NCBI RefSeq assembly: GCF_014529535.1
Contig: NW_023503375.1
Span: 3,407,620-3,471,619 of the forward strand
Direction of reading: 5' to 3'
DNA: 64,000 bases
Origin: Bradysia coprophila
Lineage: Eukaryota; Arthropoda; Insecta; Diptera; Sciaridae
This document shows, in pieces, positions 14,612 through 28,093 of this stretch; within the stretch, counting starts at the first letter, position 1, and the number at the start of each line of letters is the position of its first letter. A model generated the notes under the pieces. It worked only from the letters and a program-made list of their open reading frames with translations, made no database searches and had not been told where the DNA came from. Made by a program: the position numbers and the translations under genes.

Positions 14612-16070
14612 GAGGCTATGATCAACAGTATAAAATCCCGTTTTTCTCGGATAGCTTCCAGATCCTTAGTCCTACATAGCCCATCTTCGAACTTAGCCTC
14701 GGGATTTTAATTCCACGTATTTAAAAAAAAAGAATCATTCAAATTGGTTGAGAATTACTCAAGTTATCGTACCCTCAACGATTTTTTGTTACCCACATTT
14801 AACGTTTTTCATAGCATTTCATACATTTTCAATCACAGTGAACCTTTTTGTTACCCACATTTTTCGGTATTTTCTGGTGTAAGACCCTGACTTTCAGTCA
14901 AGGGAATTAAAATTCTTCATACAAAATTCTGTTTAGTTTGTGCGTGACATTGTTAGTTTTTCTGTGTCAGTTTTATACCTTACGACGATATAATTGTAAA
15001 ATTTGAATTATTAAAAGTTAATGTAATATAAGGGCAGGCTAGTTGGATCCAAATTCCACGAGTGCATAGCTGCGAATATATTATCATAATGAGGCATATG
15101 CTGAATACGTAAGTTGTTCATTACTTTATTAGCTTTGTTTTAAATATTCAGATGAGAATACCACCCCACGGCTGAAAAATTAAACATTTTTCGCAACAAT
15201 TGACGAAAAGTAGGACTTTCCATTGCCTTTATTGCGAAAAACGTTGTATACAAGTCGATGATAAATGCTTTTTTAGGTATTTAGGTTTTATGTGTATTGT
15301 CACACTCGACCTACGGCACATCTGGTGTCTAAAAGACGAGAAAACGTTGTATACAACACGTTGCGAAATGTGGGGCGGGCATCTAGTTATAAAACAACTC
15401 CATTTCACAACTTAGTTCATAAATATTGTAACTATTCCTTGTCCGTATATTTCGTGTAATTAAATCTTGGCGTGGTCACGTTGACATGACAATCCATCTG
15501 GACCTCATTCATAGACTTAACCAAATTAGACTGCCCGACTTCCTGATTGAAAATTTAAATTTATTGCTGCCATGTCGAACTCCCTCGAGACTCTTCCCGC
15601 TCAGCTTGCGTTTTCAACATTAAAATAAAAAAAATTCACGGAAGGACGACCTCTAAATGGATGAAGCGAATTGCTGCCACTGTTTCGAACTGAAGGACAA
15701 GCACAGATAGTGGCACATATACAATCAAACCTAAGAACTTCTTAGTAAGAAGGCTATCCATATTCTTTGTCATGTACATTTCTTGTAAATCATAAGCAAA
15801 ATGAAAGTAGAAACCTTCAATTGTACTGCTACCACATGAATTAGGCGCCCATGCAATAAAGTATAAACAACATGAATGTTGCAATGTTTGATAATAGTAA
15901 TTTTAAATGAGTAGAATACATACTATTAATAACGAACAACAATTATGACAGTAATTAAATAACGTTAATTCACTTTCACCCGACCACTCAGAACATGAAA
16001 TTGAATGAGCATTGCTTTCAGTTGATTTGGTTCTTCTGTTCATATACAGAACTGTTCATATAGGCTAACG
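14612..16070. other. 5' flank of receptor gene 1; part of a duplicated unit
   Basis: From about 14908 the sequence is homologous to the region from 18513 onward upstream of receptor gene 2, interrupted by unit-specific insertions. A decayed copy of the foldback family lies at about 15190-15345. A minus-strand frame around 15690-15840 is kept in both units, but I cannot assign a function. Confidence 0.45.
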
Positions 16071-17855
16071 ATGGAAATCGCAATAATTCTAAGTTTACTA
16101 CTCTCCGTAAATTATGCTGAATATCAAGAAATGAAGTTAATCCAACAACTAACTGACTATTTCCACTTCGATCATTATTTCTTTTTGCTGGACTCGAGCA
16201 TAGACGCAGATCGATTCATTAGTATGAACGACAACGTACCTCAAACTGTATATGTTCGACAAATCGTTGACGATGTGATTGAATTTGAAGATGTCGACGA
16301 AATATACAGCAACAATGGCTTTATGATTGTTGCATCTGAGACATCTGAATTCGAACACAACTCCAACTTACTGGATGCAATCGAATCAGTTCAACATCTT
16401 CAGAAACAAATGAAAGTTGGAATTTTCTTTCCGCAGAATTCTTCCATTGAAGATTTGAGCGAGTTATTTGAATGGTGCATAAAAAACAGAATTACAAATG
16501 CCTTTGCTGCAATATATCCATCCTCCGACGATGGTGATGAAGACTCACAATGTCTGACACATTACAACTGCAGTTTACTTAACATATTTACTTTTCATCC
16601 CTTTCGAACAGCTGATGTTCTGAATGTGACCAATAGTGAGAGATTTGATGATTATTTTCAAAACAACAACGCCGATTTCTATCAACATGAGCTGCGATTT
16701 GGAGGCTTAATCAGGAATGACACTGACGGAGAATTCTGGCTAACTGTATTTGCTCTTATGAACGCCAGTTATAAAGAAATAGATGAATACAAAACGTTTA
16801 GAGAAAGTTTCAGGAATGGAATTGATATTATCGATGATATATATGTTCTAGAAGATGAAGATGAAGACATATTGGTTTATCCGACGCAAATAGTTGAATA
16901 TGTAATTCTAGTACCGGAAGCGCTGCCGTATTCAGATTTTACGGCATACATAGCAAATGGACTCTCCGGCATCCTTGTTATTTATTTTCTTCTATCAACT
17001 ATTGCATCAATTGTGGTTCTAATCGCCATTCGGTACAACAAACAGCGGAGATTTTCAGTATTACAAAGTGCGGCTGACGTGTTCAATCTTTTGTTGAATG
17101 ATAACGGCGACATAAAATACCAACAATTATTCAGAGCCGAATCTTTTCTCATTGTTCCTTTAACGTTCGTCGGATTCGTTGTCGTCAATGGAGTTCTTTC
17201 AACATTACAAAGTCATTTCATGCGTCCCAAAGCTCAACCTCAAATCGATACTGTGGATGCTATTTACAGCTCCCCCTATCCGATTGCTGTGTACAGTGAA
17301 CCTTGGAAGGAGGAAATTGTGGAAGTGTTTTCAAGTCACACCTCATATAAAGATTGGGATAAAAGAGTTGTTGTGATGGATGATGCGATCCCTGATTACA
17401 TTGAACTTTATGATCGAACGATGTCAATTTTCATTAATTTAGAAATTGCAAATATTCTGTTGAGAGCTCAAAAACGTTTGAATATCTACGGCTATCATCG
17501 TCCTAACGTTGTGATTACGAAATTTCTAATGGCGTATGTCGTCCATAAACGGTTTCTGTTCTTCGAACGGTTAAATGAGATTAGTCACCGGTTAAACAGT
17601 GCAGGACTTTACGACCTGTGGCTACGCAGAGAATATCAAAAGCGAGAAAAAAGAATTTTGAAAAGAAATCGGGAACGTTTAACGAATCAATCCGACAACA
17701 ATGGCGAAGAAGTATCATTTCCCACATTTATCTTCTATGGATGGCTTGCTGGATCCATTGTGTTTATTGTAGAAGTGCTTTATAGGAGATTGAAAACAAC
17801 AATAAAAATAACATTTATTGTACCTTCAGTTACAGGTGGATACTTTAAACACTGA
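16071..17855 (+). CDS. Divergent ionotropic-receptor-like protein, tandem copy 1
   Basis: Single-exon gene, 594 aa. The layout is that of a divergent insect ionotropic receptor (IR), a chemosensory relative of ionotropic glutamate receptors. There is a signal peptide (MEIAIILSLLLSVNYAEYQ) and an extracellular region of about 280 residues with several N-glycosylation sites. A first transmembrane helix lies at about 298-322, a pore-side helix pair near 358-381, a ligand-domain segment with PYPIAVYSEPWKEE, and a last helix near 550-571. The canonical Arg/Thr/Asp glutamate-binding residues are not evident, as in most divergent IRs. The start is supported by exact conservation of the ATG in copy 2. 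It is probably an odorant or gustatory receptor subunit in the membrane of sensory neurons. Assignment to a named IR subfamily is not possible from sequence alone. Confidence 0.75.
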   Translation: MEIAIILSLLLSVNYAEYQEMKLIQQLTDYFHFDHYFFLLDSSIDADRFISMNDNVPQTVYVRQIVDDVIEFEDVDEIYSNNGFMIVASETSEFEHNSNLLDAIESVQHLQKQMKVGIFFPQNSSIEDLSELFEWCIKNRITNAFAAIYPSSDDGDEDSQCLTHYNCSLLNIFTFHPFRTADVLNVTNSERFDDYFQNNNADFYQHELRFGGLIRNDTDGEFWLTVFALMNASYKEIDEYKTFRESFRNGIDIIDDIYVLEDEDEDILVYPTQIVEYVILVPEALPYSDFTAYIANGLSGILVIYFLLSTIASIVVLIAIRYNKQRRFSVLQSAADVFNLLLNDNGDIKYQQLFRAESFLIVPLTFVGFVVVNGVLSTLQSHFMRPKAQPQIDTVDAIYSSPYPIAVYSEPWKEEIVEVFSSHTSYKDWDKRVVVMDDAIPDYIELYDRTMSIFINLEIANILLRAQKRLNIYGYHRPNVVITKFLMAYVVHKRFLFFERLNEISHRLNSAGLYDLWLRREYQKREKRILKRNRERLTNQSDNNGEEVSFPTFIFYGWLAGSIVFIVEVLYRRLKTTIKITFIVPSVTGGYFKH

Positions 17856-17869
17856 GGACATTTCAAAGC

Positions 17870-18512
17870 TACACAAACTCATTCTCATTGCAGACTACAC
17901 ATTTTTCCAGTATGTAGGACTTTACCACGACAATTAAACAAGTTAAATTCGATGTTATATGATTCCATTTCAGTTGAATACAAAATATTTATTCAACATT
18001 CGGTTTCTTTTCTGTACAGTTGTGGTTGACAAAGATAAAATTTAACTGAACGCTGAAGACATGAATCAATTGATAGATTGAACAACCCGTCGACCATGTA
18101 ATATGCCTTGCCGTCCACTAAAGTTATAATGTACTGATTTAACACGGCGTGCTTTATCCAAGGTATCTGTTGCCATATAATCAGTGCAGTGGCATCAAAG
18201 TTCGAGGCAAACGTCGAAAAACGTTGTATGCAACTCGATGATAAATGATTTCTTGGCACACGATTTGTATTTTCACACTCGGCTTGCGGCACATTCATAG
18301 ATTTATCACATTTATCACTAGGTTGCAAAAAATATTATTATTCTGTGGGGTATATTTGATGACTTTTAAGGATAAGTGGGATAAGTGGAAGTACGAGCCC
18401 TTGCCTATCGATTTTTTCTTCTTCGTTCGTTTTTATGTATAATGCGTAATTGAAAAGATCTGCATAACGTTTTAAGCTCGATGCCTCGATGTAATAATTG
18501 ATGTCTAATTCA
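17870..18512. other. 3' flank of receptor gene 1
   Basis: About 17856-18210 is homologous to the 3' flank of copy 2 (21699-21955, continuing at 22410-22530). The shared 12490-type repeat follows at 18200-18445. No gene seen. Confidence 0.5.
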
Positions 18513-18810
18513 TTAAAATTCTTCATACTAAATTCTGTTTAGTTTGTGCGTGACATTGTTAGTTTTTCTGTGTCAGTTTTATACCTCCCGACGATATAAT
18601 TGTAAAATTTGAATTATTAAAAGTTAATGTAATATAAGGGCAGGCTAACTGGATCCAAATTCCACGAGTGCATAGCTGCGAATATATTATCATAATGAGG
18701 CATGTGCTGAATACGTAAGTTGTTCATTACTTTATTAGCTTTGTTTTAAATGTTCAGATGAGAATACCACCCCACGGCTGAAAAATTAAACATTTTTCGC
18801 AACAATTGAC

Positions 18811-19045
18811 GAAAAGTAGGACTTTCCATTGCCTTTATTGCGAAAAACGTTGTATACAACTCGATGATAAATTCTTTTTTAGGCACACTATGTGTATTGT
18901 CACACTCGACCTACGGCACATCTGGTGCCTAAAAAAGCATGTATCACTCGGTTGTATAAATAACTATTCTGCAACGGCGCTGCGAAAAGTAAACTTTCTC
19001 ATTCCTCATGGTTCACTGCTGTTGGCTATACTTTTCGTCACTAGT
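18811..19045. mobile_element. Foldback (MITE-like) element, near full length
   Basis: Terminal TGACGAAAAGTA and TACTTTTCGTCA are inverted. Inside, AAATTCTTTTTTAGGCAC pairs with GTGCCTAAAAAAGCAT and AACTCGATGAT pairs loosely with ATCACTCGGTT. The centre reads CACACTCGACCTACGGCAC. Partial relatives occur at about 15190-15345 and 51195-51345. Confidence 0.65.
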
Positions 19046-19823
19046 GAAACGTAAAAATATAGAGAACCGACCCGGGCTTCTATGATTAAAGTAACTGGAA
19101 AATTTATCAATTTTATTGATAATAAATTTGTGGTAAGTTTGCATTTCAAAAGTTCACTTTTCCCACCTGGTCGCAGAAAATGTTGTATGCAACACGTTGC
19201 AAAATGTGGGGCGGGCTTCTAGTGATAAAACAATTCCTGATTCAAAATTTAAATTTATTGCTTCCATGTCGAACTCCCTTGAGACTCTTCCCGCTCAGCT
19301 TGCGTTTTCATCATTAAAATAAAAAAAAATCACGGAAGGACGACCTCTAGATGGATGAAGCGAATTGCTGCCACTGTTTCGAACTGCAGCCAAAATCTCA
19401 TCAAGCCATGGCGGATAGTGGCACAGATACAATCAAACCTAAGAACTTCTTAGTAAGAAAGCTATCCATATTCTTTGTCATGTACATTTCTAGTGAATCA
19501 TAAGCAAAATGAAAGTAGAAACCTTCAATTGTACTGCTACCACATGAATTAGGCCAATTCATGCATAATATGCCATAAATGCTACATATCGACCCTTGTC
19601 CCATGCAATAAAGTATAAACAACATGAATGTTGCAATGTTTGATAATAGTAATTTTAAATGAGTAGAATATACACACTTATAAATAACGAACAACAATTA
19701 TGACAGTAATTAAATAACGTTAATTCACTTTCACCCGACCTCTCAGAACATGAAATTGAATGAGCATTGCTTTCAGTTGATTTGATTCTTCTGTTCATAC
19801 AGAACTGTTCATATAGGCTAACG

Positions 19824-20296
19824 ATGGAAATCGCAATAATTCTAAGTTTACTACTCTCCGTAAATTATGCTGAATATCAAGAAATGAAGTTAATCCAACA
19901 ACTAACTGACTATTTCCACTTCGATCATTATTTCTTTTTGCTGGACTCGAGCATAGACGCCGACCGATTCATTAGTATGAACGACAACGTACCTCAAACT
20001 GTATATGTTCGACAAATAACTGACGATGTTATTGAATTTGAAGATGTTGACGAAATATACAGCAACAATGGCTTCATGATTGTTGCATCTGAGACATCTG
20101 AATTTGAGCACAACTCCAACTTACTGGATGCAATCAAATCAGTTCAACATCTTCAGAAACAAATGAAAGTTGGCATTTTCTTTACGCAGAATTCTTCCAT
20201 TGAAGATTTGAGCGAGTTATTTGAATGGTGCGTTAAACACAGAATTACAAATGCTTTTGCTGCAATATATCCATCCTCCAATGGTGGTGGTGATGA

Positions 20297-20330
<34 letters not shown>

Positions 20331-21698
20331 GGTTATGATGATGGTGGTGGTGGTGGTGGTTATGATGATGATGGTGATGAAGACTCACAATGTCTGACAC
20401 ATTACAACTGCAGTTTACTTAACATCTTTACTTTTCATCCTTTTCGAACAGCTGATGTTCTGAATGTGACCAATAGTGAGAGATTTGATGATTATTTTCA
20501 AAACAACAACGCCAATTTCTATCAACGTGAGTTGGGATACGGAGGTCGTATCAAGAATGACACTGAAGGACACTTCTGGATGACTGTATTTGCCCTTATG
20601 AATGCCAGTTATAAAGAAATAGAGGAAGAATACAGAACCTTTAGAGAGTCTTTCAGGAATGGAATTGATATTATGGATGACGTATACGTTCTAGAAGATG
20701 AGGATGAAGACGTATTGGTTTATCCATTGCAAATTGTTGAATATGTAATTCTAGTACCGGAAACACTGCCGTATTCAGATTTTACGGCATACATAGCAAA
20801 TGGACTCTCCGGCATCCTTGTTATTTATTTTCTTCTATCAACTATTGCATCAATTGTGGTTCTAATCGCCATTCGGTACAACAAACAGCGGAGATTTTCA
20901 GTATTACAAAGTGTGGCTGACGTGTTCAATCTTTTGTTGAATGATAACGGCGACATAAAATACCAGCAATTATTCAGAGCCGAATTTTTTCTCATTGTTC
21001 CTTTAACGTTCGTCGGATTCGTTGTCGTCAATGGAGTTCTTTCAACATTACAAAGTCATTTCATGCGTCCCAAAGCTCAACCTCAAATCGATACTGTGGA
21101 TGCTATTTACAGCTCCCCCTATCCGATTGCTGTGTACAGTGAACCTTGGAAGGAGGAAATTGTGGAAGTGTTTTCAAGTCACACCTCATATAAAGATTGG
21201 GACAAAAGAGTTGTTGTGTTGGAGGATGTTATCCCTGATTACATTGAACTTTATGATCGAACGATGTCAGTTTTCCTTAATTTAGAAACTGCAAATATTC
21301 TGTTGAGAACTCAAAAAAAATTGAATATCTACGGCTATCATCGCCCTAACGTTGTGATTACGAAATTTCTTATGGCCCTTGTTATCCATAAACGGTTTCT
21401 GTACTTCGAACGATTAAATGAGATTATTCACCGGTTTAACAGTGCAGGACTTTACAACCTATGGCTACGCAGAGAATATCAAAAGAAAGAAAAAAGAATT
21501 TTGAGAAAAAATCGAGAACATCTAAGTAATCAATCCGTCAACAACAGCGAAGAAGTATCATTTCCCACATTTATCTTCTATGGATGGCTTGCTGGATTCA
21601 TTGTGTTTATTGTAGAAGTGCTTTATAGGAGATTGAAAACAACAATAAAAATAACATTTATTGTACCTTCAGTTACAGGTGGATACTTTAAACACTGA
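19824..21698 (+). CDS. Divergent ionotropic-receptor-like protein, tandem copy 2
   Basis: Tandem duplicate of the receptor at 16071, 624 aa from the conserved ATG. An in-frame ATG at 19767 exists but lies in flanking sequence shared with copy 1, where the frame is not open, so I reject it. Same signal peptide, three hydrophobic helices and S2-like segment; the transmembrane core is almost identical while the extracellular part has diverged more. The distinguishing feature is a 32-residue in-frame expansion in the extracellular domain at about residues 154-185. Copy 1 has a short DDGDEDS there, whereas copy 2 has runs of Asp and Gly with two Tyr, encoded by GAT/GGT microsatellites. The end of the protein is unchanged (TGGYFKH). 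Probable membrane chemoreceptor subunit. Confidence 0.75.
20282..20384. repeat. GGT/GAT trinucleotide expansion within receptor copy 2
   Basis: Runs of GGT, GAT and GGT, repeated twice with a TAT codon between, insert about 96 bp in frame relative to copy 1. The result encodes alternating poly-Gly and poly-Asp. Confidence 0.9.
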
Positions 21699-22045
21699 GG
21701 ACATTTCAAAGCTACACAAACTCATTCTCATTGCAGACTACACATTTTTCCAGTATGTAGGACTTTACCACGACAATTAAACAAGTTAAATTCGATGTTA
21801 TATGATTCCATTTCAGTTGAATAAAAAAAAAATGAAAATTATTCATTCGGTTTCTTTTCTGTACAGTTGTGGTTGACAAAGGCAAAATTTCACTGAACGC
21901 TGCTTCGAGACACGAAGTAATTGTTTGATTGAACCACCCATCGACCGAGGTACGTATAGTCTGGAGGTAATGCCATTCAGACGCGCGGCATAACACAATA
22001 GTTCGATGCTAATGACACCCTTTTGGTTGACTATGATTTATATTA

Positions 22046-22369
22046 AATAGCCTCAATACAAACAACACACACTCTACGGATAATAGCGGCAGAGTCGAAA
22101 TTTTGCTTGATTTTTGCAAGTAGTTCCGGGTGGTTCCCGTGAATAGCGGCAAAGTCGAAATTTTGCTTGATTTTTGCAAGTGGTTCCATGTCGTTCCCGT
22201 GGTCCAATCGAAAAGTGATGTATGGAAGGTGTCCCTTATTTTTGATAATGAACAAGGCGTCCATACATCATTTTGTCCAAAAACTTCAAATTTAGCCGAT
22301 ACAATTTTGGGTCATTTTGACTCTGCCGCTATTATCCGTAGAGTGTGTGTTGTTCGTATTGAGGCTATT
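22046..22369. mobile_element. MITE with about 51-bp terminal inverted repeats
   Basis: The ends AATAGCCTCAATAC... and its complement extend inward through ACTCTACGGATAATAGCGGC to GCAGAGTC, with one mismatch (CAAAC/CGAAC). The interior has an adjacent direct duplication of GTCGAAATTTTGCTTG. It lies exactly where the 3' flank of receptor copy 2 departs from that of copy 1, so it inserted after the duplication. Confidence 0.8.
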
Positions 22370-22384
22370 TTATTTATATTACTT

Positions 22385-23190
22385 GTGTTTTACAAAACGG
22401 TCCATGTATATGCCTTGCCGTCGACTAAAATTATAATGAGCAGGTTTAACACGGCGTGCTTTACTCAAGGCATATGTAGGTGTTGCTATATATAACCTAA
22501 TCAGTGCGGTGGCATCAAAGATCGAGGTAAATGCCATCTCTCCTTTTCATTAAACACGAAAAACTGCATAGAAACTGAGACCATAACCACTTTTTAGCTG
22601 AACAGAAAAAAAAAACTAAAAATTTACACTTTTCTTACAAACATTGCTCGAGATACACGAAACGTACATGTCAGTTGTTTACACTAACCTCATCATCTGC
22701 CATTTGTGACTCATTTGTTTCTGTGCGTCGAAGCTGTCAGACCCACAGATATCAGTTCATTTGTCAGTGGATTAAGGGACTTGCGTCACACTTCCACTGT
22801 AAGTGGTTTTTAGACGATATCAGTTCTTTTGTAAGTGTTCCATCATCTTTTCGATAAAATCTCCATTCATAGGGCTTTGCAGACCCGTACTATTGCATCC
22901 ACCTCTTAAAATCAGCTAAAAGTCAATTTAAACGGTCATAGCTCCCAAATGGGTGACCTTTGGGAAAAACTCTGAAATAGGCGAGGGGAAATCACTGGCC
23001 GAAAGAGTGGAAAATCAATTTCTAATTCCTTTCTAATAATTCCACGATATTTTCTGTTACTGTCCAATTCATTGTCTACTTTATAGAAAAAATTGTCTAA
23101 AGATTTCCTTTACTTTTCTTTATTTCGATAATTTTCTAAGATTTCCTTCAAATTTAAAGACTGCACGGACTACTGCAGTTTTGTAGTTGC
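22385..23190. other. Intergenic, no gene seen
   Basis: 22410-22530 continues the homology to the 3' flank of receptor copy 1. The rest shows no exon, RNA gene or clear repeat. Confidence 0.4.
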
Positions 23191-23197
23191 CGATGTA

Positions 23198-23516
23198 TCC
23201 GGTAATTAATAGGAATTGAAGGAAATACTAGAAATTGAAGGAATTGATTAAATTACAAGGTATTTTAGGAATTGACCGGAAATACGAGAAATTGAAAGTA
23301 CATGAAAGGAACCAATCAGCGAATGAACTGTATTTTACAAACCGAATAGCCAAGACCGGAAACCTGCAAGTTTTTTTTGCATTCGATTAGTTCTTTCATT
23401 CATCGTACTTATCCGTATTTCCTTTCATTTACGTCCAATTTATCGTATTTCTAGTCAATTAATTGTAATTCCTTCAATTTCTAGTATTTCCTTCAATTCC
23501 TATTAATTACCGGATG
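23198..23516. repeat. Foldback element with GGAATTGAAGGAAATAC arms
   Basis: Left arm 23200-23258 (CCGGTAATTAATAGG..., then AATTGAAGGAAATACTAGAA) is the inverse of 23463-23514. Arms of about 50 bp with minor differences enclose about 200 bp. Confidence 0.7.
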
Positions 23517-23670
23517 CTCCGGCAATTTCCTCGATGGTGTGTAATCAATTACCCGAGTAATTTCCCCCTAGGAAATAGGTGTCAGCTATTGTTGCCTTTC
23601 AGCCGAACTATCTTCTGCCATATTTTTCGAGTTATGGATCCACATAACTCAATAGCTTAAAACGCTCATA

Positions 23671-23815
23671 CACTCGCGGAATTTCGAAAACCGACACATT
23701 TTCTGTTTATGTGTTTTACTTGAGTATCTGATTTCTTCGTACATGCAAAATTCACAACAAACCAGTAAAAGACAAAACAGAAAATGTGTCGGTTTTCAAA
23801 ATTCCGCGTGTGTAG
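23671..23815. mobile_element. MITE-like foldback with ACACTCGCGGAATTT ends
   Basis: Inverted ends of about 39 bp run from ACACTCGCGGAATTTCG through GACACATTTTCTGTTT and back. The same end sequence appears truncated at the right edge of the window (63971-64000) and, more weakly, near 7460. Confidence 0.7.
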
Positions 23816-24235
23816 CTCCTGAAATATTGACTTTTATGAAAAATTCGTCAAAGTAGTTTCTTAGAACTTAGAAAATTTCAGCCAAATCCATCGAGTAATT
23901 CAAAAGTTTCGGGTAACAAAGGGACAAACTGACAAAGGTTGGTAAAATCCATCAATTTCAAAACGTATGAAAATCCGTTTATTCATATTTTCAAACAAAT
24001 TTCCAAATTTTGAAATTAATATCTCCAATTTTAACGAGTGATAGCTCGTTGAACTCGTATGGACGCCCAGATTACGAATAAAATACTTAGGCGGAGTAAT
24101 AGGAGCAAAGTGATATTTTTTCAAATTTTTGGGACTTACCGTGACCCTTCACCAATGTAGGGCCGTGATATGTCGCAAAAAAAAAATCGTCGCGATTACG
24201 ACTATTTGGACGTGATAATCTTAAAATCTTTTTTA

Positions 24236-24702
24236 GACCCGTACGAAGTACTGGGGTCTTATGCGTTTACGCATACGTCCGTAACACGTCGAATTGGACT
24301 CCCTGAGTAAGGGGAAACCTATTGTGGTTGTCTAGATATGCCAAATCAGTGAAAAAAAAGATGTCCGTCTGTCCGTCTGTCCGTCTGCACGATAACTTGA
24401 GTAAAACGCATCCGATTTTGAAAATTCTTTTTTTTCCCGTTTGGTAATGTCAAAAGACAGGCTAAGTTCGAAGATGAGTGATTTTGGATCGACCCTTCCC
24501 GAGCTGTGGCCCAATAAGTGCTTTACGGTTTTTCGAAGATATCTCCGGACATTCAAACGTTACACTTGTAACTGATACGTCAAATAAAAGGTATTTACAA
24601 TACCGATCGACAAAAAAAAAGTTTATGGAAATCGGATGACCGACTCGTGAGAAGAGTTTCACAGTAAAGGCTTTTGATACGAATAGGTGTTTCGTACGGG
24701 TC
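24236..24702. mobile_element. Non-autonomous element bounded by GACCCGTACGAA
   Basis: The left end GACCCGTACGAAGTACT and right end TTCGTACGGGTC are inverted. The interior contains a four-fold TCCGTCTG run and no coding frame. The phrase GGCTAAGTTCGAAGATG inside it is echoed in inverse near 14680. Confidence 0.6.
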
Positions 24703-24750
24703 GGCGTTAGCTATGTTTTTTACCATGAAGCAACGCATAAACGTATGATG

Positions 24751-24829
24751 GCTCATTTTTGTGCAAATAGGCAGAAAAATGTTGGTCATGTTGGCTTCCA
24801 CCTTTTTTTACATTTGCACAAAAATGAGC
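24751..24829. repeat. Hairpin with 18-bp perfect arms
   Basis: GCTCATTTTTGTGCAAAT at 24751-24768 is exactly inverted at 24812-24829, with a 43-bp loop. Confidence 0.75.
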
Positions 24830-25390
24830 ACAAAAAAATAGATTTGACGAATGTCTCGGCCAGAAAAGTGTCACTAAGTTCTTTGCGTGTTCCTTTCTTA
24901 TGATAAAATCAAGTCCACAAGTCAAGAGCGACGAAAATTGAACACTTCTATTTACGTTACGTCGACGTAGAGCGAAATCTACGGAATATGTTGAAGCATC
25001 AGCTGTGATATTTGGTGTCTGTTTACTGACTGTTTACTGAACGGAAAAATAATTGCTTCACCGCCCCATAATTGAATTCACGACGGTACTACCCTGGTAA
25101 AAATAAAAACTAAGTCTCAAGAGGTTAAAAACGATAGATTTAAGACTGTGACTTATACGTTTTCGAAAAATTTATTTTTACCACGAACGTGTCATATTCG
25201 AAATCATATTTCAATCTACCAGCCTTGTTAAATCAACCAACACAAGCCTTTGCCTTCATGATATTTTTTTGCGAAAACAATTGCTGATCACATCTCACCT
25301 AGGTATAAATCAATATGGATAAGTCGTCATCATCATCGTCGAGACGTCTTACTCCACAATCCACATCCGAAGCGGTAGTTCTTTGGTTGT

Positions 25391-27127
<1,737 letters not shown>

Positions 27128-27529
27128 GGTCTCGCTGTAACACTGTACAGTAAAGTAGAATGCATTTATTATCATCTATTATCGTCACCTAGGACAATTA
27201 TAAGAAATAAACTCAAGCGAATATGGTCTTGATAAGACCGTCTTATTACAACAGAATGTATGACAAAACCCTTGAAGTGAAAGATTTTGAATCAAAGTCT
27301 GTTGAAAATATGTGGGACACGGTAACTTCCGTCTGTTAAAGGTTAGATAAATTAACATCGATTTTTCTCCAGAGAATAATATTTTTGAAAATAAATTGAT
27401 TGAATAGGCAGGACATACTTCTTCGTTCCTTCCTAACCAACGTAAGGAGCAACATCATATTATTTTAAATAAATGCGCGGATTTATCTGGCGCTAACCGA
27501 AAATCATTTGGACAACATCGAGTACTTAC

Positions 27530-27660
27530 TTGGACGTTGATTTAATTATCTGAATGTCGTCGTCGTTCGAGATATCAACACTTTGCTAAGCAAATGAATG
27601 TTAAGAACTTTTCGTTCTTGAGGTTCTTGAGGAAAAATATTTTGAAAACAAGTCAATCGC
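27530..27660 (-). promoter_or_regulatory. Probable 5' UTR exon / conserved upstream block of helicase copy 3
   Basis: This block is homologous to those at 6411 and 10884, with a GTAAGT donor next to 27530. It implies a 395-nt intron to the acceptor at 27135. Confidence 0.5.
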
Positions 27661-27919
27661 TATGGGTTTGTTATTATTTGGACACGACATTGTCATTAAT
27701 TTCGCCGACTGAAGATGACAGCAGCAAGGAACGCAGCCGCAATGACATAACACATGTCCAGTTTTTCTTCGTGTTAAGTTGGTTATTCTAGACGTAAGTA
27801 CACCAACTTTGAATTTTGAATGAATGAGTTACGTTGTATCCCTTGGAAACTCGTTATCTGTCAATGATAGTAGCATTTCCAGGTATCTTCTCGAGTCAAA
27901 TATAGTGAAAGGTTTGTAT

Positions 27920-28093
27920 GAACTAAAGAACCACTGTCATAGAGATTCTATTTTAATAAATTGACGTCTTTACTGTATAAACATGTGCAATGATAACAAC
28001 CAATTTGAACTAAAGAACCACTGTCATAGAGATTCTATTTTAATAAATTGACGTCTTTACTGTATAAACATGTGCAATGATAACAACCAATTT
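27920..28093. repeat. Exact 87-bp tandem duplication
   Basis: The unit starting GAACTAAAGAACCACTG at 27920 repeats at 28007 with no difference that I can see. Confidence 0.9.

Noticed and set aside
15636..19697. Minus-strand frame upstream of both receptor genes
   Set aside because: It is kept in both units only because they are duplicates. There is no start/stop agreement or recognised domain, though a decayed exon cannot be excluded.
19767..19823. Upstream ATG extending receptor copy 2 by 19 residues
   Set aside because: The extension is not conserved in copy 1, whereas the next ATG and its signal peptide are identical in both.
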